A program made the translations under genes and the position numbers. Positions 9,421 to 18,205 of a stretch of DNA of 64,000 bases are shown in pieces (position 1 is the first letter of the stretch; each line of letters opens with the position of its first letter). Source of the DNA: an uncultured Prevotella sp. (GTDB taxonomy: Bacteria > Bacteroidota > Bacteroidia > Bacteroidales > Bacteroidaceae). The notes below the pieces were generated by a model. It did no database searches. It was not told the DNA's origin and saw only the letters and a list, made by a program, of their open reading frames with translations. The DNA lies in NCBI GenBank assembly GCA_946402275.1, contig CAMIVY010000001.1, forward strand, positions 209,624-273,623, in the 5' to 3' direction.

Positions 9421-9714
9421 TCATGATCTTGACTCACTGACGCTTTTTTTATCTTCAGTTTTATTTTCTAATATACCTAGAGAACCAAGTGCATGATGAG
9501 AAATATAGCCACAATTATTACAAACAAGCATCACATACGGAAGAATCCTCCCCTCAAGATATATCTCATGGTAATCTTCTCCTAAAACTGTCGAGGAATA
9601 CCCATCAACCAACGAGAAATGGCCTTTATGACAGATCGGACAGGAGAAATGACCAACCTTTTTATTTAAGATTTCTATTATTATCTTCTTTTCTTCTTCT
9701 TTAATCATATTCAA
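9421..9714 (-). CDS. small zinc-ribbon protein
   Basis: 97 residues with two CxxC knuckles (FSCPICHKGHF and LVCNNCGYISHHALG), predicting one zinc. I do not recognise the family. It overlaps the upstream gene (9701-10420) by 14 bp, which makes it the last gene of a five-gene overlapping operon. Possibly a nucleic-acid-binding or structural accessory of that operon. Confidence 0.7.
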   Translation of the reverse strand: MNMIKEEEKKIIIEILNKKVGHFSCPICHKGHFSLVDGYSSTVLGEDYHEIYLEGRILPYVMLVCNNCGYISHHALGSLGILENKTEDKKSVSESRS

Positions 9715-10420
9715 TTTGTGTCAGCGTTAAGCTCAATTGTTGGAATAAATCATCAAAATCTTTGTAGATAAGCAGTCTGTTTCCTTTCAAGTTCTCAGGC
9801 AATTCATTTGATTTTTCTCGTTTTACCAAAAGAATGACAAGTTTACCTATTGCATGTGCAATACCTACCTCATATAGGACATTGGGGTTCCGACCGTCTA
9901 AAACAGCAATTACTACTTGGGCTTGTATAATCTTTGATACTATATATTTACGTAAATTTGCGTTATTCTCTATCTTTTCTTCATCTGTTCTCAGACAGTT
10001 AAAACCATTATACATACAACCTTGTTTTATTGTAGAATACAAATTGTCATATTTTGTATTGAATGGCATGAGACATATTATAGATTTCTCTACAATTGTA
10101 TATTCTTCACGTGATATTCCTAAATCTTCAAAATAACTATAATTGGGAACTTCTTTTTTTGACTTTAATTCATTGTTATTAGATGCATCTAATAGCAAAT
10201 GATTACTATCACTAAAGATCACTGCATCTTTTGTCAAGTCATCAACGTTATTATAAATAACATTCTCCAACTTTTCCCGCTGTAGGCTCATCTTAACACT
10301 TTTCTCCTTGTCTCGCTCTATGATTAATTTGTTTAGTTTGCGAAACTGATAAAGAAAGATAGTTCCTAATATAGACACTATTGTAATGACTATACTGAAT
10401 ATCTCTATAATATTATCCAT
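9701..10420 (-). CDS. membrane-anchored nucleoside 2-deoxyribosyltransferase/TIR-like protein
   Basis: 239 residues. One N-terminal transmembrane helix (about residues 6-25), a basic/coiled linker, then from about residue 115 a Rossmann-like domain: IICLMPFNTKYDNLY, a TDEE stretch, QAQVVIAVLDGRNPNVLYEV and GIAHAIGKLVILL. The D-x-R-N-P-N-V-x-Y-E-x-G pattern matches nucleoside 2-deoxyribosyltransferase-like and some TIR-like effector domains, where the Glu is catalytic. In a defence setting it could be a membrane-tethered nucleotide- or NAD-degrading effector. That role is inferred. Confidence 0.65.
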   Translation of the reverse strand: MDNIIEIFSIVITIVSILGTIFLYQFRKLNKLIIERDKEKSVKMSLQREKLENVIYNNVDDLTKDAVIFSDSNHLLLDASNNNELKSKKEVPNYSYFEDLGISREEYTIVEKSIICLMPFNTKYDNLYSTIKQGCMYNGFNCLRTDEEKIENNANLRKYIVSKIIQAQVVIAVLDGRNPNVLYEVGIAHAIGKLVILLVKREKSNELPENLKGNRLLIYKDFDDLFQQLSLTLTQIEYD

Positions 10421-10865
10421 GACTTATTGACAATAAATTACTAATCCAAATCACAAAACAAAGCCATACTATAACTAAACTATACAAACAAAAAGCAAAT
10501 CCGATTCTTTTCTTTGAAGGTTTGATCTCCTTATGGAGTTCTAAAACAGAAGTTCTAAGTAAGCATCCAATCCAGGCAACAAAAATTGTAAGTAAGAGAA
10601 GAATAACTCCAACCACCAATCCCACTTTACTATTTCCAAAGAATATGAAATTGGTTATCACCAAGGTACTAGTTATACATAAGAAGTCTATTGGAACCTC
10701 AACACTCATATCTAACCATAAAATCTGAGGACGGCCTTTAGCTACCGTATATTTAAGTGCTGAATATATGAGCAACAATACTATCGGAATACCAAGGTTG
10801 GTAATATATGGCATAGAATCCTCCAACCATCCCACACATTGCTCATTAAAGGACAAGTCTTTCAT
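10413..10865 (-). CDS. four-transmembrane protein of unknown function
   Basis: 150 residues with four hydrophobic helices (about residues 19-38, 55-72, 78-99 and 125-146) and a short basic cytoplasmic stretch KEIKPSKKR before the last helix. No family recognised. It overlaps the downstream deoxyribosyltransferase-like gene by 8 bp and follows the PD-(D/E)XK-like gene after 11 bp. It could be a membrane partner or anchor for the downstream effector-like protein. Confidence 0.65.
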   Translation of the reverse strand: MKDLSFNEQCVGWLEDSMPYITNLGIPIVLLLIYSALKYTVAKGRPQILWLDMSVEVPIDFLCITSTLVITNFIFFGNSKVGLVVGVILLLLTIFVAWIGCLLRTSVLELHKEIKPSKKRIGFAFCLYSLVIVWLCFVIWISNLLSISHG

Positions 10866-10876
10866 AAAAATGTTTA

Positions 10877-11374
10877 TCAGATTTTGTCTTTTTGACCATT
10901 TTTCAATCCACGCAAATCGCAGAAGTAGGGCTTGTTAGCAAATTCCCTCTTGGCTTTTTCCATTATAGGGTTCGACTTATTCGAGGGAAAAGAGGTTGCA
11001 ACAATTCGTGCCTTTATAACTTTATTGGATGGATGCTTAAAAATCGGTTTCTTTAATGTCGTCAACAACTGTTCTATTGCATGAGGGACATCAACACCTT
11101 TGAGTTCAACAAATATCTCAGCCCATTCATCATCGCCGTACTTAACGAGAATCAATTTATCACATTTCTCACCTTCTTTGATTATATTTCCATCAACTTG
11201 ATATGAAACTGAAGCTTTATTATCCAATACTTCTAAAGTATATTTCTTTCCTTTTTCACTTTCAACGATAGTCTTACGTACTTGTAACGGCTGCTCTGGA
11301 TTAAATCCATTAGTCACTAGATTATCATGCGTTGATTTGATAGTCACTGCTTGGCCTGTCTTCTTACTCGCCAT
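10877..11374 (-). CDS. PD-(D/E)XK nuclease-like protein partnered with AAA ATPase
   Basis: 165 residues. The core reads CDKLILVKYGDDEW then IFVELKGVDVPHAIEQL. An Asp on one strand followed by E-x-K on the next and a helix is the layout of the PD-(D/E)XK nuclease fold. No characterised homologue recognised. It overlaps the ATPase gene by 11 bp, so the two are almost certainly co-expressed. The nuclease assignment rests on the motif only. Confidence 0.6.
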   Translation of the reverse strand: MASKKTGQAVTIKSTHDNLVTNGFNPEQPLQVRKTIVESEKGKKYTLEVLDNKASVSYQVDGNIIKEGEKCDKLILVKYGDDEWAEIFVELKGVDVPHAIEQLLTTLKKPIFKHPSNKVIKARIVATSFPSNKSNPIMEKAKREFANKPYFCDLRGLKNGQKDKI

Positions 11375-12620
11375 AGAGAATCGAATTAATCATAGCTATT
11401 TTTTCATCTACCCAATCTGACACACCATCAAGTTCAACTCCACTAACCATATTCAAATCTTTATCTATGATATTATCTAATGTACCGTCCTTTTTGATAA
11501 AGTAAGCAGAGATGTCTTTGAATGGCAATAAGACTTCATCTTTTACCAATGTTTTCAGTTTGGCCTCTTTATCAGTACCTTTTACGACTCTCATTGCTGA
11601 GGATTCTGCTAAAAGAACATTTAAAGTGGACAGAATGTAAGGGCTATGCGTAGTCATGGCTAAAATGGAGTCTTTTTTGCCTTTGACTTTTGCCCTTGCT
11701 ATCAACTTTATCAATTGCATCAACAATAGTTTCTGAGAATCAGGATACAGATTCTGTTCAGGCTCTTCAATGAATAATTGCACAGACTGATAAGCTATTC
11801 TGTTTTGGAGATTTAACAATTGTTGTTCTATCTCGCTCGTGTTCTCCTCTAAGACCTCAGCTTGCCTACGATCAACGGATTTTGAAAGTATCTGTAAGAC
11901 CTTATTGGTAAGATCATGTTTACTCATATTTGCACGCTTTCCAACTAAACTGGTGAAATAGTCGGCCATCACATCAATTGGCATAACAGACTGGATTCCA
12001 CTAGATGCGAAGAATGGAGAAAAGGTTAAATCAGTTTCCAACGAGTGAATCATGTCTATACCTCCATCATTGACGTATTCCATATTATTGGAAACCGAAA
12101 GATGAAGAGGGTTCTCTGAAGTATATGGACTTTTGGCTTCATCCCATTCGAACAGAAAATTGAACAATACATCACGTTCACTGGAACGATAGACCTTGTC
12201 AACATTATGGATTGCAGAAACCAAATTGCGTTCAGATGGAATAAAGGACAACTTCGTATTATACCTTTTATCTATAAAATCCGGTTTCCTGGTAATCTTT
12301 ACATTCGATAAGTTTCCTTTCAACGAAATAGAAATGGTGTCACCTTCATAATTTATCTCACTCTTTGAAGAGAAAAACGAATCATTCATACGATGAAAGG
12401 CTTTCAAGTCATTCAGAAACTTCAAATTATGAGTATATTGAGGAATAATATCTTCCTCAGATATCATGATTAATTTCTCAAGCCATCTACAAAAGCACAG
12501 AATTTTCATGAATGTACTCTTTCCTGAACTTTGCCTTCCAATTATCAACAACACAGTGGACAGTGGCACAATTCCTGTGTTATTTAACGGACCTATATTT
12601 TTAATATGAATTGATGACAT
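11364..12620 (-). CDS. AAA family ATPase (OLD/SMC-like)
   Basis: 418 residues. Walker A GRQSSGKST at about residues 28-36; Walker B region VQLFIEEPEQNLYPDSQ near residue 280; then ILAMTTHSPYILSTLNVLL, the switch-histidine region of the OLD/RecF-like AAA_15 class. First gene of the operon. ATPases of this class are sensors or motors in several antiphage systems (for example Septu, PARIS and retron-associated pairs); the partner set here does not match one I know. Confidence 0.85.
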   Translation of the reverse strand: MSSIHIKNIGPLNNTGIVPLSTVLLIIGRQSSGKSTFMKILCFCRWLEKLIMISEEDIIPQYTHNLKFLNDLKAFHRMNDSFFSSKSEINYEGDTISISLKGNLSNVKITRKPDFIDKRYNTKLSFIPSERNLVSAIHNVDKVYRSSERDVLFNFLFEWDEAKSPYTSENPLHLSVSNNMEYVNDGGIDMIHSLETDLTFSPFFASSGIQSVMPIDVMADYFTSLVGKRANMSKHDLTNKVLQILSKSVDRRQAEVLEENTSEIEQQLLNLQNRIAYQSVQLFIEEPEQNLYPDSQKLLLMQLIKLIARAKVKGKKDSILAMTTHSPYILSTLNVLLAESSAMRVVKGTDKEAKLKTLVKDEVLLPFKDISAYFIKKDGTLDNIIDKDLNMVSGVELDGVSDWVDEKIAMINSILYGE

Positions 12621-12676
12621 ATAATCTTCTATCTTGAAAAACGTAAAATACTATATACAAATTTGTAAACTGTCAA

Positions 12677-12705
12677 AGGTGACAGGGGACAGAGGTTCGT
12701 GTCAC
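12677..12705. repeat. REP-like inverted repeat
   Basis: GGTGACA and TGTCACC form a 7-bp stem around a 15-nt centre containing GGGGACAG. It sits 3 bp beyond the stop of the decayed RAYT gene at 12709-13000. Similar GACAGGGGACAG text lies near the third RAYT remnant (32028-32068). Confidence 0.45.
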
Positions 12706-12708
12706 CGA

Positions 12709-13000
12709 ATCAGACACGCTGAATATACCCTCTACCCAAGCCCGTCAGTCGCTCCAACTGGCGCACTGATGCGCCCAACTCTCGCAACAGGCTTAACGCT
12801 TGATTCTATCGACTTCCGTCGCGACTCGACAAAGGTTATGCAAACATGTCTCTGTTCTCGCTGCTCCGTCAGTTCTCGTTGTTTCGTCTTATCTATTTTT
12901 TGAAAATCACTACTACAGGTTACACCTGCTATCTTTATTATCTCTTGCCACACCTGGTCGTCTGAAAGACGCAAGTGAGGGCGTTCATTATCGTTGTCTA
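12709..13000 (-). pseudogene. decayed REP-associated tyrosine transposase (RAYT, Y1_Tnp), C-terminal part
   Basis: One frame reads NERPHLRLSDDQVWQEI and ends near KTKQRELTEQ; after an unrelated stretch the next frame resumes with RQLERLTGLGRGYIQRV and a stop at 12709. Together these look like the C-terminal third of a RAYT. The foreign stretch (about 12780-12860) belongs to a repeat family also seen at 13270-13340 and 35500-35560. The catalytic HUH domain is gone. Confidence 0.55.
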
Positions 13001-13707
13001 AACAGCGCCCGTTATTCTTTTATAATGTTAATTGTTAACTTGTTAATTTACGTCTTTCTCGTTTTTGTCAGGAGCCGTTTGAGCTTCGCTCGACCTCCTC
13101 CTTGCAAGGCATAGCTCAAACAAGCTTGGCTCTGCTCTTGCTTCGTTCGTCGGTTATCTGTCATTAAATCCAGCCGGTGCCAGAGTGGAGCCTGAGTTTA
13201 TTGAAGGTTACGGAGCCACGGGCTGTACCGCTTCCTTTAGCGGAAGGCTCTAATGTCTGCATGCAGACATTTGACTTTCATCGAGTTCCGTCGTGACTCG
13301 GGATAGCTCAAACAAGTTTGGCTCTCCGCTCGCTACTCCGTCACTTGTGCCTAGAGCGGTGGTCCGACGGGTGTGATTATTGGTCATCCTTGCAGAAGGA
13401 GACCAAAGGAACACCAAAGGAGGACTAAAGGAACACTTAAGGATGTCTGAAGTCTGACGGAAGACGTCTGAGTTATCATCGGCCACCTTATCAATTAATT
13501 ACCTTATTCACTTCGGCAAGCTCAGTGTAAATCATCTCTCTCGCTCATCGGCCCCTTCTACCCCTCTTCTTACCTACTTCTACCCTCGTTCTACCCTAAA
13601 GCTTACTACTACGAACCACTACGAACTCAAGGAGCTACGGAGTTAAGGAGCTACGGAATGCCCAAAGGGCGGATTTAAGGTAAAGACAGGGGACTGGTCA
13701 GATGTAG
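13000..13707. other. gene-free repeat-rich stretch
   Basis: No coding region here looks real. It holds a GC-skewed repeat (13097-13147, CCTCCTCCTTGCAAGGC... GCTCTTGCTTCG) that recurs at 27187-27243, a diverged relative at 13270-13340, and the block shared with 34590-34773. Short open frames are repeat translations. Confidence 0.6.
13396..13608. repeat. dispersed ~190-bp repeat, copy A
   Basis: Two blocks, one starting AACACCAAAGGAGGACTAAA and the other CTCGCTCATCGGCCCCTTCT, recur in the same order and orientation at 34590-34773 with few changes. Copy A has a small internal addition (GAACACTTAA). The repeat lies about 100 bp from 221-bp repeat copy 1 here, but 1.8 kb from copy 2 at the other end. 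Confidence 0.75.
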
Positions 13708-13928
13708 GGTGGTGAACTAAGTATTAGGTATTTCTATCCCTTGTCCGGTTGTACATGGAATCGGACAAGTAAAGGTTAACCTAAAAGGGTATAGTTCAGC
13801 ATATTACCACCTCTACACGAGGGCTTTTAACCCGTAGATTTCCTGGAATAGAGCGCTATACGAGTGCAAAAGTAGCGAAAATATTTGAAATGTACAAATA
13901 AATATGAAAATATTATAATATTTTATTA
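13708..13928 (-). ncRNA. 221-bp repeat copy 1: promoter plus structured RNA
   Basis: Collinear without gaps with 36567-36787, about 10 differences. On the minus strand TTTG-N20-TACTTTTG (-7 at 13874-13867) is a good promoter, so RNA would start near 13860. The RNA folds as CTAC-GGG/CCC-GTAG, then a long rod closed by GGTGG/CCACC and TGAACTA/TAGTTCA with an inner CTTGTCCG/CGGACAAG hairpin. Differences between copies fall in the inner hairpin loop and the promoter spacer, not the stems. A 6S-like RNA is one possibility. Confidence 0.6.
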
Positions 13929-13951
13929 AAAGGGAGATAAACGCGAATAGT

Positions 13952-14340
13952 TGTTTAACGTTAATGGCCATTAATTGGAACGTTAATGTATCGTTAATTA
14001 TATATATGTGGCAAGAATTAATGGGAGATTAATGGATAGATTAATGATAATTATACGTTTTATTTTATTCTCAACGTTAATGGCCGTTAATTGGAACGTT
14101 AATTGGAGGTTAATTTATTTTTATGGGGTAACTAGTAAAATAAAGGAGAGGATGTGGTACGAGGGGGGGAGGAATCCCCTACCCTATAAAAACAAAAGCC
14201 TGAGGTGACTCAGGCTTGTTATTGTATGTTATTCCTCGGCTTATGTATAATACCGAAGAGGAACACGGATTGCAATAATTGACAAGAATAATTGTTCAAC
14301 ATTAATGCCCATTAATTGGAACGTTAATTGTCGTTAAATG
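13952..14340. repeat. three ~45-bp direct repeats rich in GTTAAT
   Basis: Copies at 13952-14000, 14070-14116 and 14294-14340 share CAACGTTAATGGCCATTAAT followed by TGGAACGTTAAT. Each has an internal palindrome ATTAATGGCCATTAAT or a variant. All are in the same orientation with no gene between them. They resemble iterons or protein-binding sites, but no replication gene is nearby. Confidence 0.65.
14191..14220. terminator. bidirectional intrinsic terminator-like hairpin
   Basis: Stem AAGCCTGAG/CTCAGGCTT with a GTGA loop, flanked by A-rich sequence on the left and TTGTTATTG on the right. It lies downstream of the PfkB gene on the minus strand, between repeats 2 and 3 of the GTTAAT set. Confidence 0.6.
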
Positions 14341-14506
14341 AGTCTGTCTAAGTCTTTAAGCTGCTCCTAGACTCCTCCTTGCCTGCTCCTAGCCTGCTCC
14401 TAGGCTCCTCCTAAGCTCCTCCACGGAGGAGCCTAGAGGCTGGGGAGAGGGCCGCAAGGCGGTAAGTTCAAGGTTCAAGGTGGCAGCGTAGCTGCTGGTT
14501 CAAAGT

Positions 14507-15397
14507 TCAAAGTATTTGCATCATTCCGCGAGCGCCTTCGTAGGAACAACTTGCCGCACCTACCTTCTGTGCCTCATTCAACGCTGCTTCTATCTCAGCC
14601 GCAGTGATGCCGCTCAGGCCTTTTCTTGTTTTGAATAACTCGTTAATGAAAGCTGCCGCTGTCCAATCGCCTGCGCCTGCGGTGTCAACCACTTTATCAT
14701 TGGCGACGGGTGCCAAATGCTTCCATCTGGAATTCAGGCGGTAGCTCAATCCTCTTGCGCCTTGAGTCTGGATAAACAGCTTATCCTTGTAGCTTTCAAA
14801 CTGCTCAACGTCTTTAATTCGCTGATCTGAGAACTTGATGATATCAGCCACTTCAACGCACTGATTGAACCGCTTCACATCTCCCCCTCTGCTTGAAGGT
14901 TCAAAGAAGACTGCCGAACCCTTTTCCTTGAACGTTTCTGCCAACTTCTGAATGGCTGGAGAAACCCTGTCAAAGAAAAAAACTTTGGGAACAAAACCAA
15001 TCTTTTCAATCACCTCTTTTGCCTGTTGCAGAGTCAATGACTTGAAATCAAGATAGAACCGTCCCATATTATTGCGCGATTCAAACTTATGCGTGGGGAC
15101 ACCGTCCTTGTTGATGAAATTACGCTGCACAATCACGGGCGTCTTACCGTCTTGGGTAGAGACAAAATCCGTGTGTACATTGTGTCTTTTCATGTCTTCC
15201 AGCACTCTCACGCCATCTTTCGTGCCATCCAAACGAGCAATGGGGAAAGCTTCCCACCCCATATGGGCAAGTATCATCATCACATTGCCGCAAGTACCAC
15301 CCACGTAGTAGGATATGGGGACTCTCTGACCATCCCAGATCAAGACATCCAGACTAATCAGCCCTGCGCCAACGCATATATTATTATCAAATTTCAT
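14507..15397 (-). CDS. PfkB-family carbohydrate kinase
   Basis: 296 residues. N-terminal glycine-rich YYVGGTCGNVMMILAHMG and the C-terminal catalytic/anion-hole motif VVDTAGAGDWTAAAF, the PfkB signature with catalytic Asp. It phosphorylates a sugar or nucleoside that cannot be specified. It is 17 bp downstream of the AbiEii gene. Because the cluster at 17.1-24.6 kb encodes a sugar isomerase-phosphatase fusion and a PRTase, the kinase may belong functionally to that cluster and not to AbiE. Confidence 0.88.
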   Translation of the reverse strand: MKFDNNICVGAGLISLDVLIWDGQRVPISYYVGGTCGNVMMILAHMGWEAFPIARLDGTKDGVRVLEDMKRHNVHTDFVSTQDGKTPVIVQRNFINKDGVPTHKFESRNNMGRFYLDFKSLTLQQAKEVIEKIGFVPKVFFFDRVSPAIQKLAETFKEKGSAVFFEPSSRGGDVKRFNQCVEVADIIKFSDQRIKDVEQFESYKDKLFIQTQGARGLSYRLNSRWKHLAPVANDKVVDTAGAGDWTAAAFINELFKTRKGLSGITAAEIEAALNEAQKVGAASCSYEGARGMMQIL

Positions 15398-15414
15398 ATT
15401 TCAAGTTTCAAGAT

Positions 15415-16218
15415 TCAAACTTCAGGATTAAGCCTCTCCACCAAATCTGTCTTCACCTTCTCCCACGCCACCTGCGGGTTATACTCCACCTGTGGCCCAA
15501 GAATCATTTGGGTATCCGTCAAGAACTCCTCGTCCTGCAGCTTCTCCTCCATATTCATCACAAATTCTTTGTACGTGGGCAGGTGCGATGCCGTAAAGCC
15601 CAAGTATCGCTCATAGCTCTGCATCACCCGCTCACGGTCAATCTCCGGCACCAACGTCAGAATCTTCCAGAGGTCAAACAAATCCCTGCCTTTCCTCCGC
15701 TGATAAACAGCTCGCAGTTTCGTGCCTGTCAGCTCCGCCAACTCATACGTCAGCACTTCACATTCGCCAGAGAACCACGAGTTCTCCACATTAAACGGCA
15801 CCCGCACCATTGGCAGCACACTGAAATGCTCCTTACAGTTAATCTCTACCTTCAAGTGAATCTCGCCCGCATCCATATCCGTGGGCTGCACCTTGAACAC
15901 AAGCGTATTATTGTGCTTCTTCTGCTTCACCACCGGCACACCCAGCCAATCCAGCGCATCCCTTAGATGGTCTATCGTCTCCTTGATAGGCTCTGCCTTC
16001 ACTTGCACCAGATCAATGTCCTCCGAGTATCTGGGCTGCGGCTTCAGATACAACTTACCCAGTGCCGTACCGCCTCTGAACGCCAGATGCTCCGCAAGAA
16101 ATGCATCGTTATAAATAGACACCAGCGCACGGCAAAGTATCAAATCCTGCTCGATGAATTTATTCACCACCCACGGGGCCTTCTCACTCCATTCTGTAAT
16201 ATATCGCTCTGGTATCAT
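15415..16218 (-). CDS. AbiEii-type nucleotidyltransferase toxin
   Basis: 267 residues. The nucleotidyltransferase signature FRGGTALGKLYL followed by RYSEDIDLVQ (GGT...K and D-x-D) is that of the AbiEii/AbiGii toxin family (type IV toxin-antitoxin). These proteins inhibit growth on phage infection, and some relatives modify tRNA acceptor ends. The start overlaps the antitoxin stop by 4 bp. Confidence 0.9.
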   Translation of the reverse strand: MIPERYITEWSEKAPWVVNKFIEQDLILCRALVSIYNDAFLAEHLAFRGGTALGKLYLKPQPRYSEDIDLVQVKAEPIKETIDHLRDALDWLGVPVVKQKKHNNTLVFKVQPTDMDAGEIHLKVEINCKEHFSVLPMVRVPFNVENSWFSGECEVLTYELAELTGTKLRAVYQRRKGRDLFDLWKILTLVPEIDRERVMQSYERYLGFTASHLPTYKEFVMNMEEKLQDEEFLTDTQMILGPQVEYNPQVAWEKVKTDLVERLNPEV

Positions 16219-17021
16219 AACTCGTCAATCTCGATGGATTCGTTCACAATTATTTTCCACTTAGTATTACGTTCACATCCCTCGCTGCTCTTGCCCGCCT
16301 TTAAGGGAACATATTGGAGCACAGAACTGCTACACTTCAACAATTCCAATACCGGCTCTGCCGCGTCCCTTTCTTCCAGCACCTCATCCAAGATAAAACC
16401 CAGACGCTGCAGACTGGTCACTGGCACCTCTTTCACAAAGTCAGCCCCCAAGCGTCCAAAATCCAGTTTCTCCACCAATTCCGCCAACACGGTGGCTGCC
16501 CGTGAAACACTGCCCGTCTTGGCCTGATATGTCAGCAAGTCCACTGCCGTCAGTTCAGGGCACGACACGTTGATGTAGCCCGTCCGCGTCTGCCGTCTCT
16601 CCACATATGCTTCAGGAATATGACTCTTACAGAAATAATGCGTAAGATATTTCTCCCCTTTCTTATCACGCATAGCGGGAGGCTCTATCATGACGCTGAA
16701 CCGCAACGGCACCTGATGCGAAACTCCGTGATAGCTTGCCGCACTCAAAAGAGCCACATAATATTTGCGTCCCAAATGGCGCATCATATCATCCAGGTAA
16801 AACGGCTGAGGTACAGCCCCACGCAACACATATTCATCAGGCACTATTACATAGAAGCCGCGCAATGGCGACATAATCCGCCCCTTGCTCACCTCCCGGG
16901 TCAGCGCACGCGCAATGCTACCGGCACTCATTTCAGGGAATGCCTGCGCCACCTCATCGTGTGTGAAGGTGTAATTGCCTCTAAGCGGTTTATCATATAT
17001 CCAGCTTGCTATGCTTGCCAT
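16215..17021 (-). CDS. AbiEi-type antitoxin/transcriptional repressor
   Basis: 268 residues. N-terminal winged-helix region (SWIYDKPLRGNYTFTHDEVA, then a basic SIARALTREVSKGRI segment) and a larger C-terminal domain typical of AbiEi antitoxins. AbiEi both neutralises AbiEii and represses the operon by binding inverted repeats. A matching inverted repeat overlaps the promoter just upstream (17053-17069). Confidence 0.88.
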   Translation of the reverse strand: MASIASWIYDKPLRGNYTFTHDEVAQAFPEMSAGSIARALTREVSKGRIMSPLRGFYVIVPDEYVLRGAVPQPFYLDDMMRHLGRKYYVALLSAASYHGVSHQVPLRFSVMIEPPAMRDKKGEKYLTHYFCKSHIPEAYVERRQTRTGYINVSCPELTAVDLLTYQAKTGSVSRAATVLAELVEKLDFGRLGADFVKEVPVTSLQRLGFILDEVLEERDAAEPVLELLKCSSSVLQYVPLKAGKSSEGCERNTKWKIIVNESIEIDEL

Positions 17022-17041
17022 TTCTTCATATCCATTATTTC

Positions 17042-17080
17042 ATTTGCAAAATTAGACATTTTTTGTCTATCTACGCAAAT
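17042..17080 (-). promoter_or_regulatory. abiE promoter with candidate AbiEi operator
   Basis: On the minus strand TTTG-N21-TAATTTTG (-7 at 17054-17047) precedes the AbiEi gene. A 6-bp inverted repeat TAGACA-N5-TGTCTA (17053-17069) overlaps the -7 and spacer. A wider TTTGC/GCAAA pair surrounds it. Repressor binding here would block transcription, which fits known AbiE autoregulation. Confidence 0.5.
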
Positions 17081-17134
17081 AAATAACGAAAATTCTTATC
17101 TTTTTATTGTGTCTTAACCTCTCTATTTTGGGAA

Positions 17135-18205
17135 TCAGTCATTATAGGCATCACCTTTTATCCACATTAAAAATGACGTACTCTTTTTGTTCAGTTCATC
17201 AAAATCTATGCTGTCAATAGCATAGTCACGACTGATGACATTGTATATCGCAACTTCCTGCGGGTTCTCCATAGCCGTCAACAGAGCACCCACCGACAGC
17301 AATTTGCTCGACAACAGCGCTATACCATAGCACGCTTTCTCCTGGATCTTGCTTAGTATCTCATCTTCTGACTTGATGAAATTCGAAAGCATACGATACA
17401 GCTCAAACGGGTTGCGCTCATGGGCATAGATGATGTTATCTTTAGCATCTTCTTGATTGAACAGTTCGTGGTACTCCTTGATGATTGAGTCGGTTCTGAA
17501 AGGGTTCAGTGATGGATAAGGCACGACAGGGAAATCCTCATCGGGCGTAAACTCTCCGATAATTTTGCTCCATTTCTCAGTGCCATTCTCTCCCAATAGA
17601 GAAATCAGAATCCTGATTCTTTCCGGCTCTGCTTCAAGACCTATCCCAGGGTTAAAACTTACCATCGGTTCCAAGTCGTCAGCCAGATTGATATATCTGA
17701 TGCACTTGTCTATCTCTGCATTTTCCGAAACAACAATATACAAATTCTTGCTGCCTGCATCGTGATAGATTGACTTGACCAGATTGAAGTAGAGAACTTT
17801 TGGCAGCGCACTGATATCCACAATAATATTGTCATACCCTTCAATCAGGCTTTTCATTTCTATATTGAGAAATTTCACACCCCTGTTAAGGTCTCTTTGT
17901 GCACCGGTCTTCAGGTGATGGTCAGAAAATGGTATTGCTCCGCTCTCTATCAGTTTGTTTCTAGCATCAATATTCTTCTGCACCATCGCTGCATTAGGCG
18001 ATTTATTGTAATCTCCATATACAATTGTCTTACATTCAAAATCAACCTTGGCATCCACAAAAGCCTTTAGCACATTGTTCATACGAGGGTCAAAACCTTC
18101 CCCCATGATGAGCAATGTCTTCCCTTGGGGACGGTACGGGTCATTCCAGAATCCGATGACCTCCTCGTCGCCTTCTAGCATCACATACGAATCCCAGTTT
18201 CCCAT
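17135..18205 (-). CDS. uncharacterised Rossmann-like protein of the SIS-HAD/PRTase cluster
   Basis: 356 residues, no recognised family. N-terminal half alternates strands and helices: TLLIMGEGFDPRMNNVL near residue 30, CKTIVYGDYN, then NIIVDISALPKVLYFNLV and KNLYIVVSENAEID. This suggests a Rossmann-like ligand-binding or enzymatic domain. The C-terminal third is mostly helical. It overlaps the ORC-like ATPase gene by 25 bp and is the last gene of that operon. A CARF-like sensor is one guess from the DISALPK stretch; evidence is weak. Confidence 0.6.
   Translation of the reverse strand: MGNWDSYVMLEGDEEVIGFWNDPYRPQGKTLLIMGEGFDPRMNNVLKAFVDAKVDFECKTIVYGDYNKSPNAAMVQKNIDARNKLIESGAIPFSDHHLKTGAQRDLNRGVKFLNIEMKSLIEGYDNIIVDISALPKVLYFNLVKSIYHDAGSKNLYIVVSENAEIDKCIRYINLADDLEPMVSFNPGIGLEAEPERIRILISLLGENGTEKWSKIIGEFTPDEDFPVVPYPSLNPFRTDSIIKEYHELFNQEDAKDNIIYAHERNPFELYRMLSNFIKSEDEILSKIQEKACYGIALLSSKLLSVGALLTAMENPQEVAIYNVISRDYAIDSIDFDELNKKSTSFLMWIKGDAYND

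Noticed and set aside
9205..9421. Riboswitch in the gmd leader
   Set aside because: Only the 9357-9379 palindrome is clear; no known riboswitch core.
12634..13486. Several 78-104 codon frames on both strands
   Set aside because: They read through the decayed RAYT and repeat sequence and have no family resemblance beyond that remnant.
14008..14208. 66-codon plus-strand frame
   Set aside because: Composed of the GTTAAT repeats and the terminator hairpin; composition unlike a gene.
13952..14340. Replication origin or CRISPR array
   Set aside because: Only three repeats with unequal spacers (about 70 and 180 bp); no cas, rep or dnaA gene or DnaA boxes.
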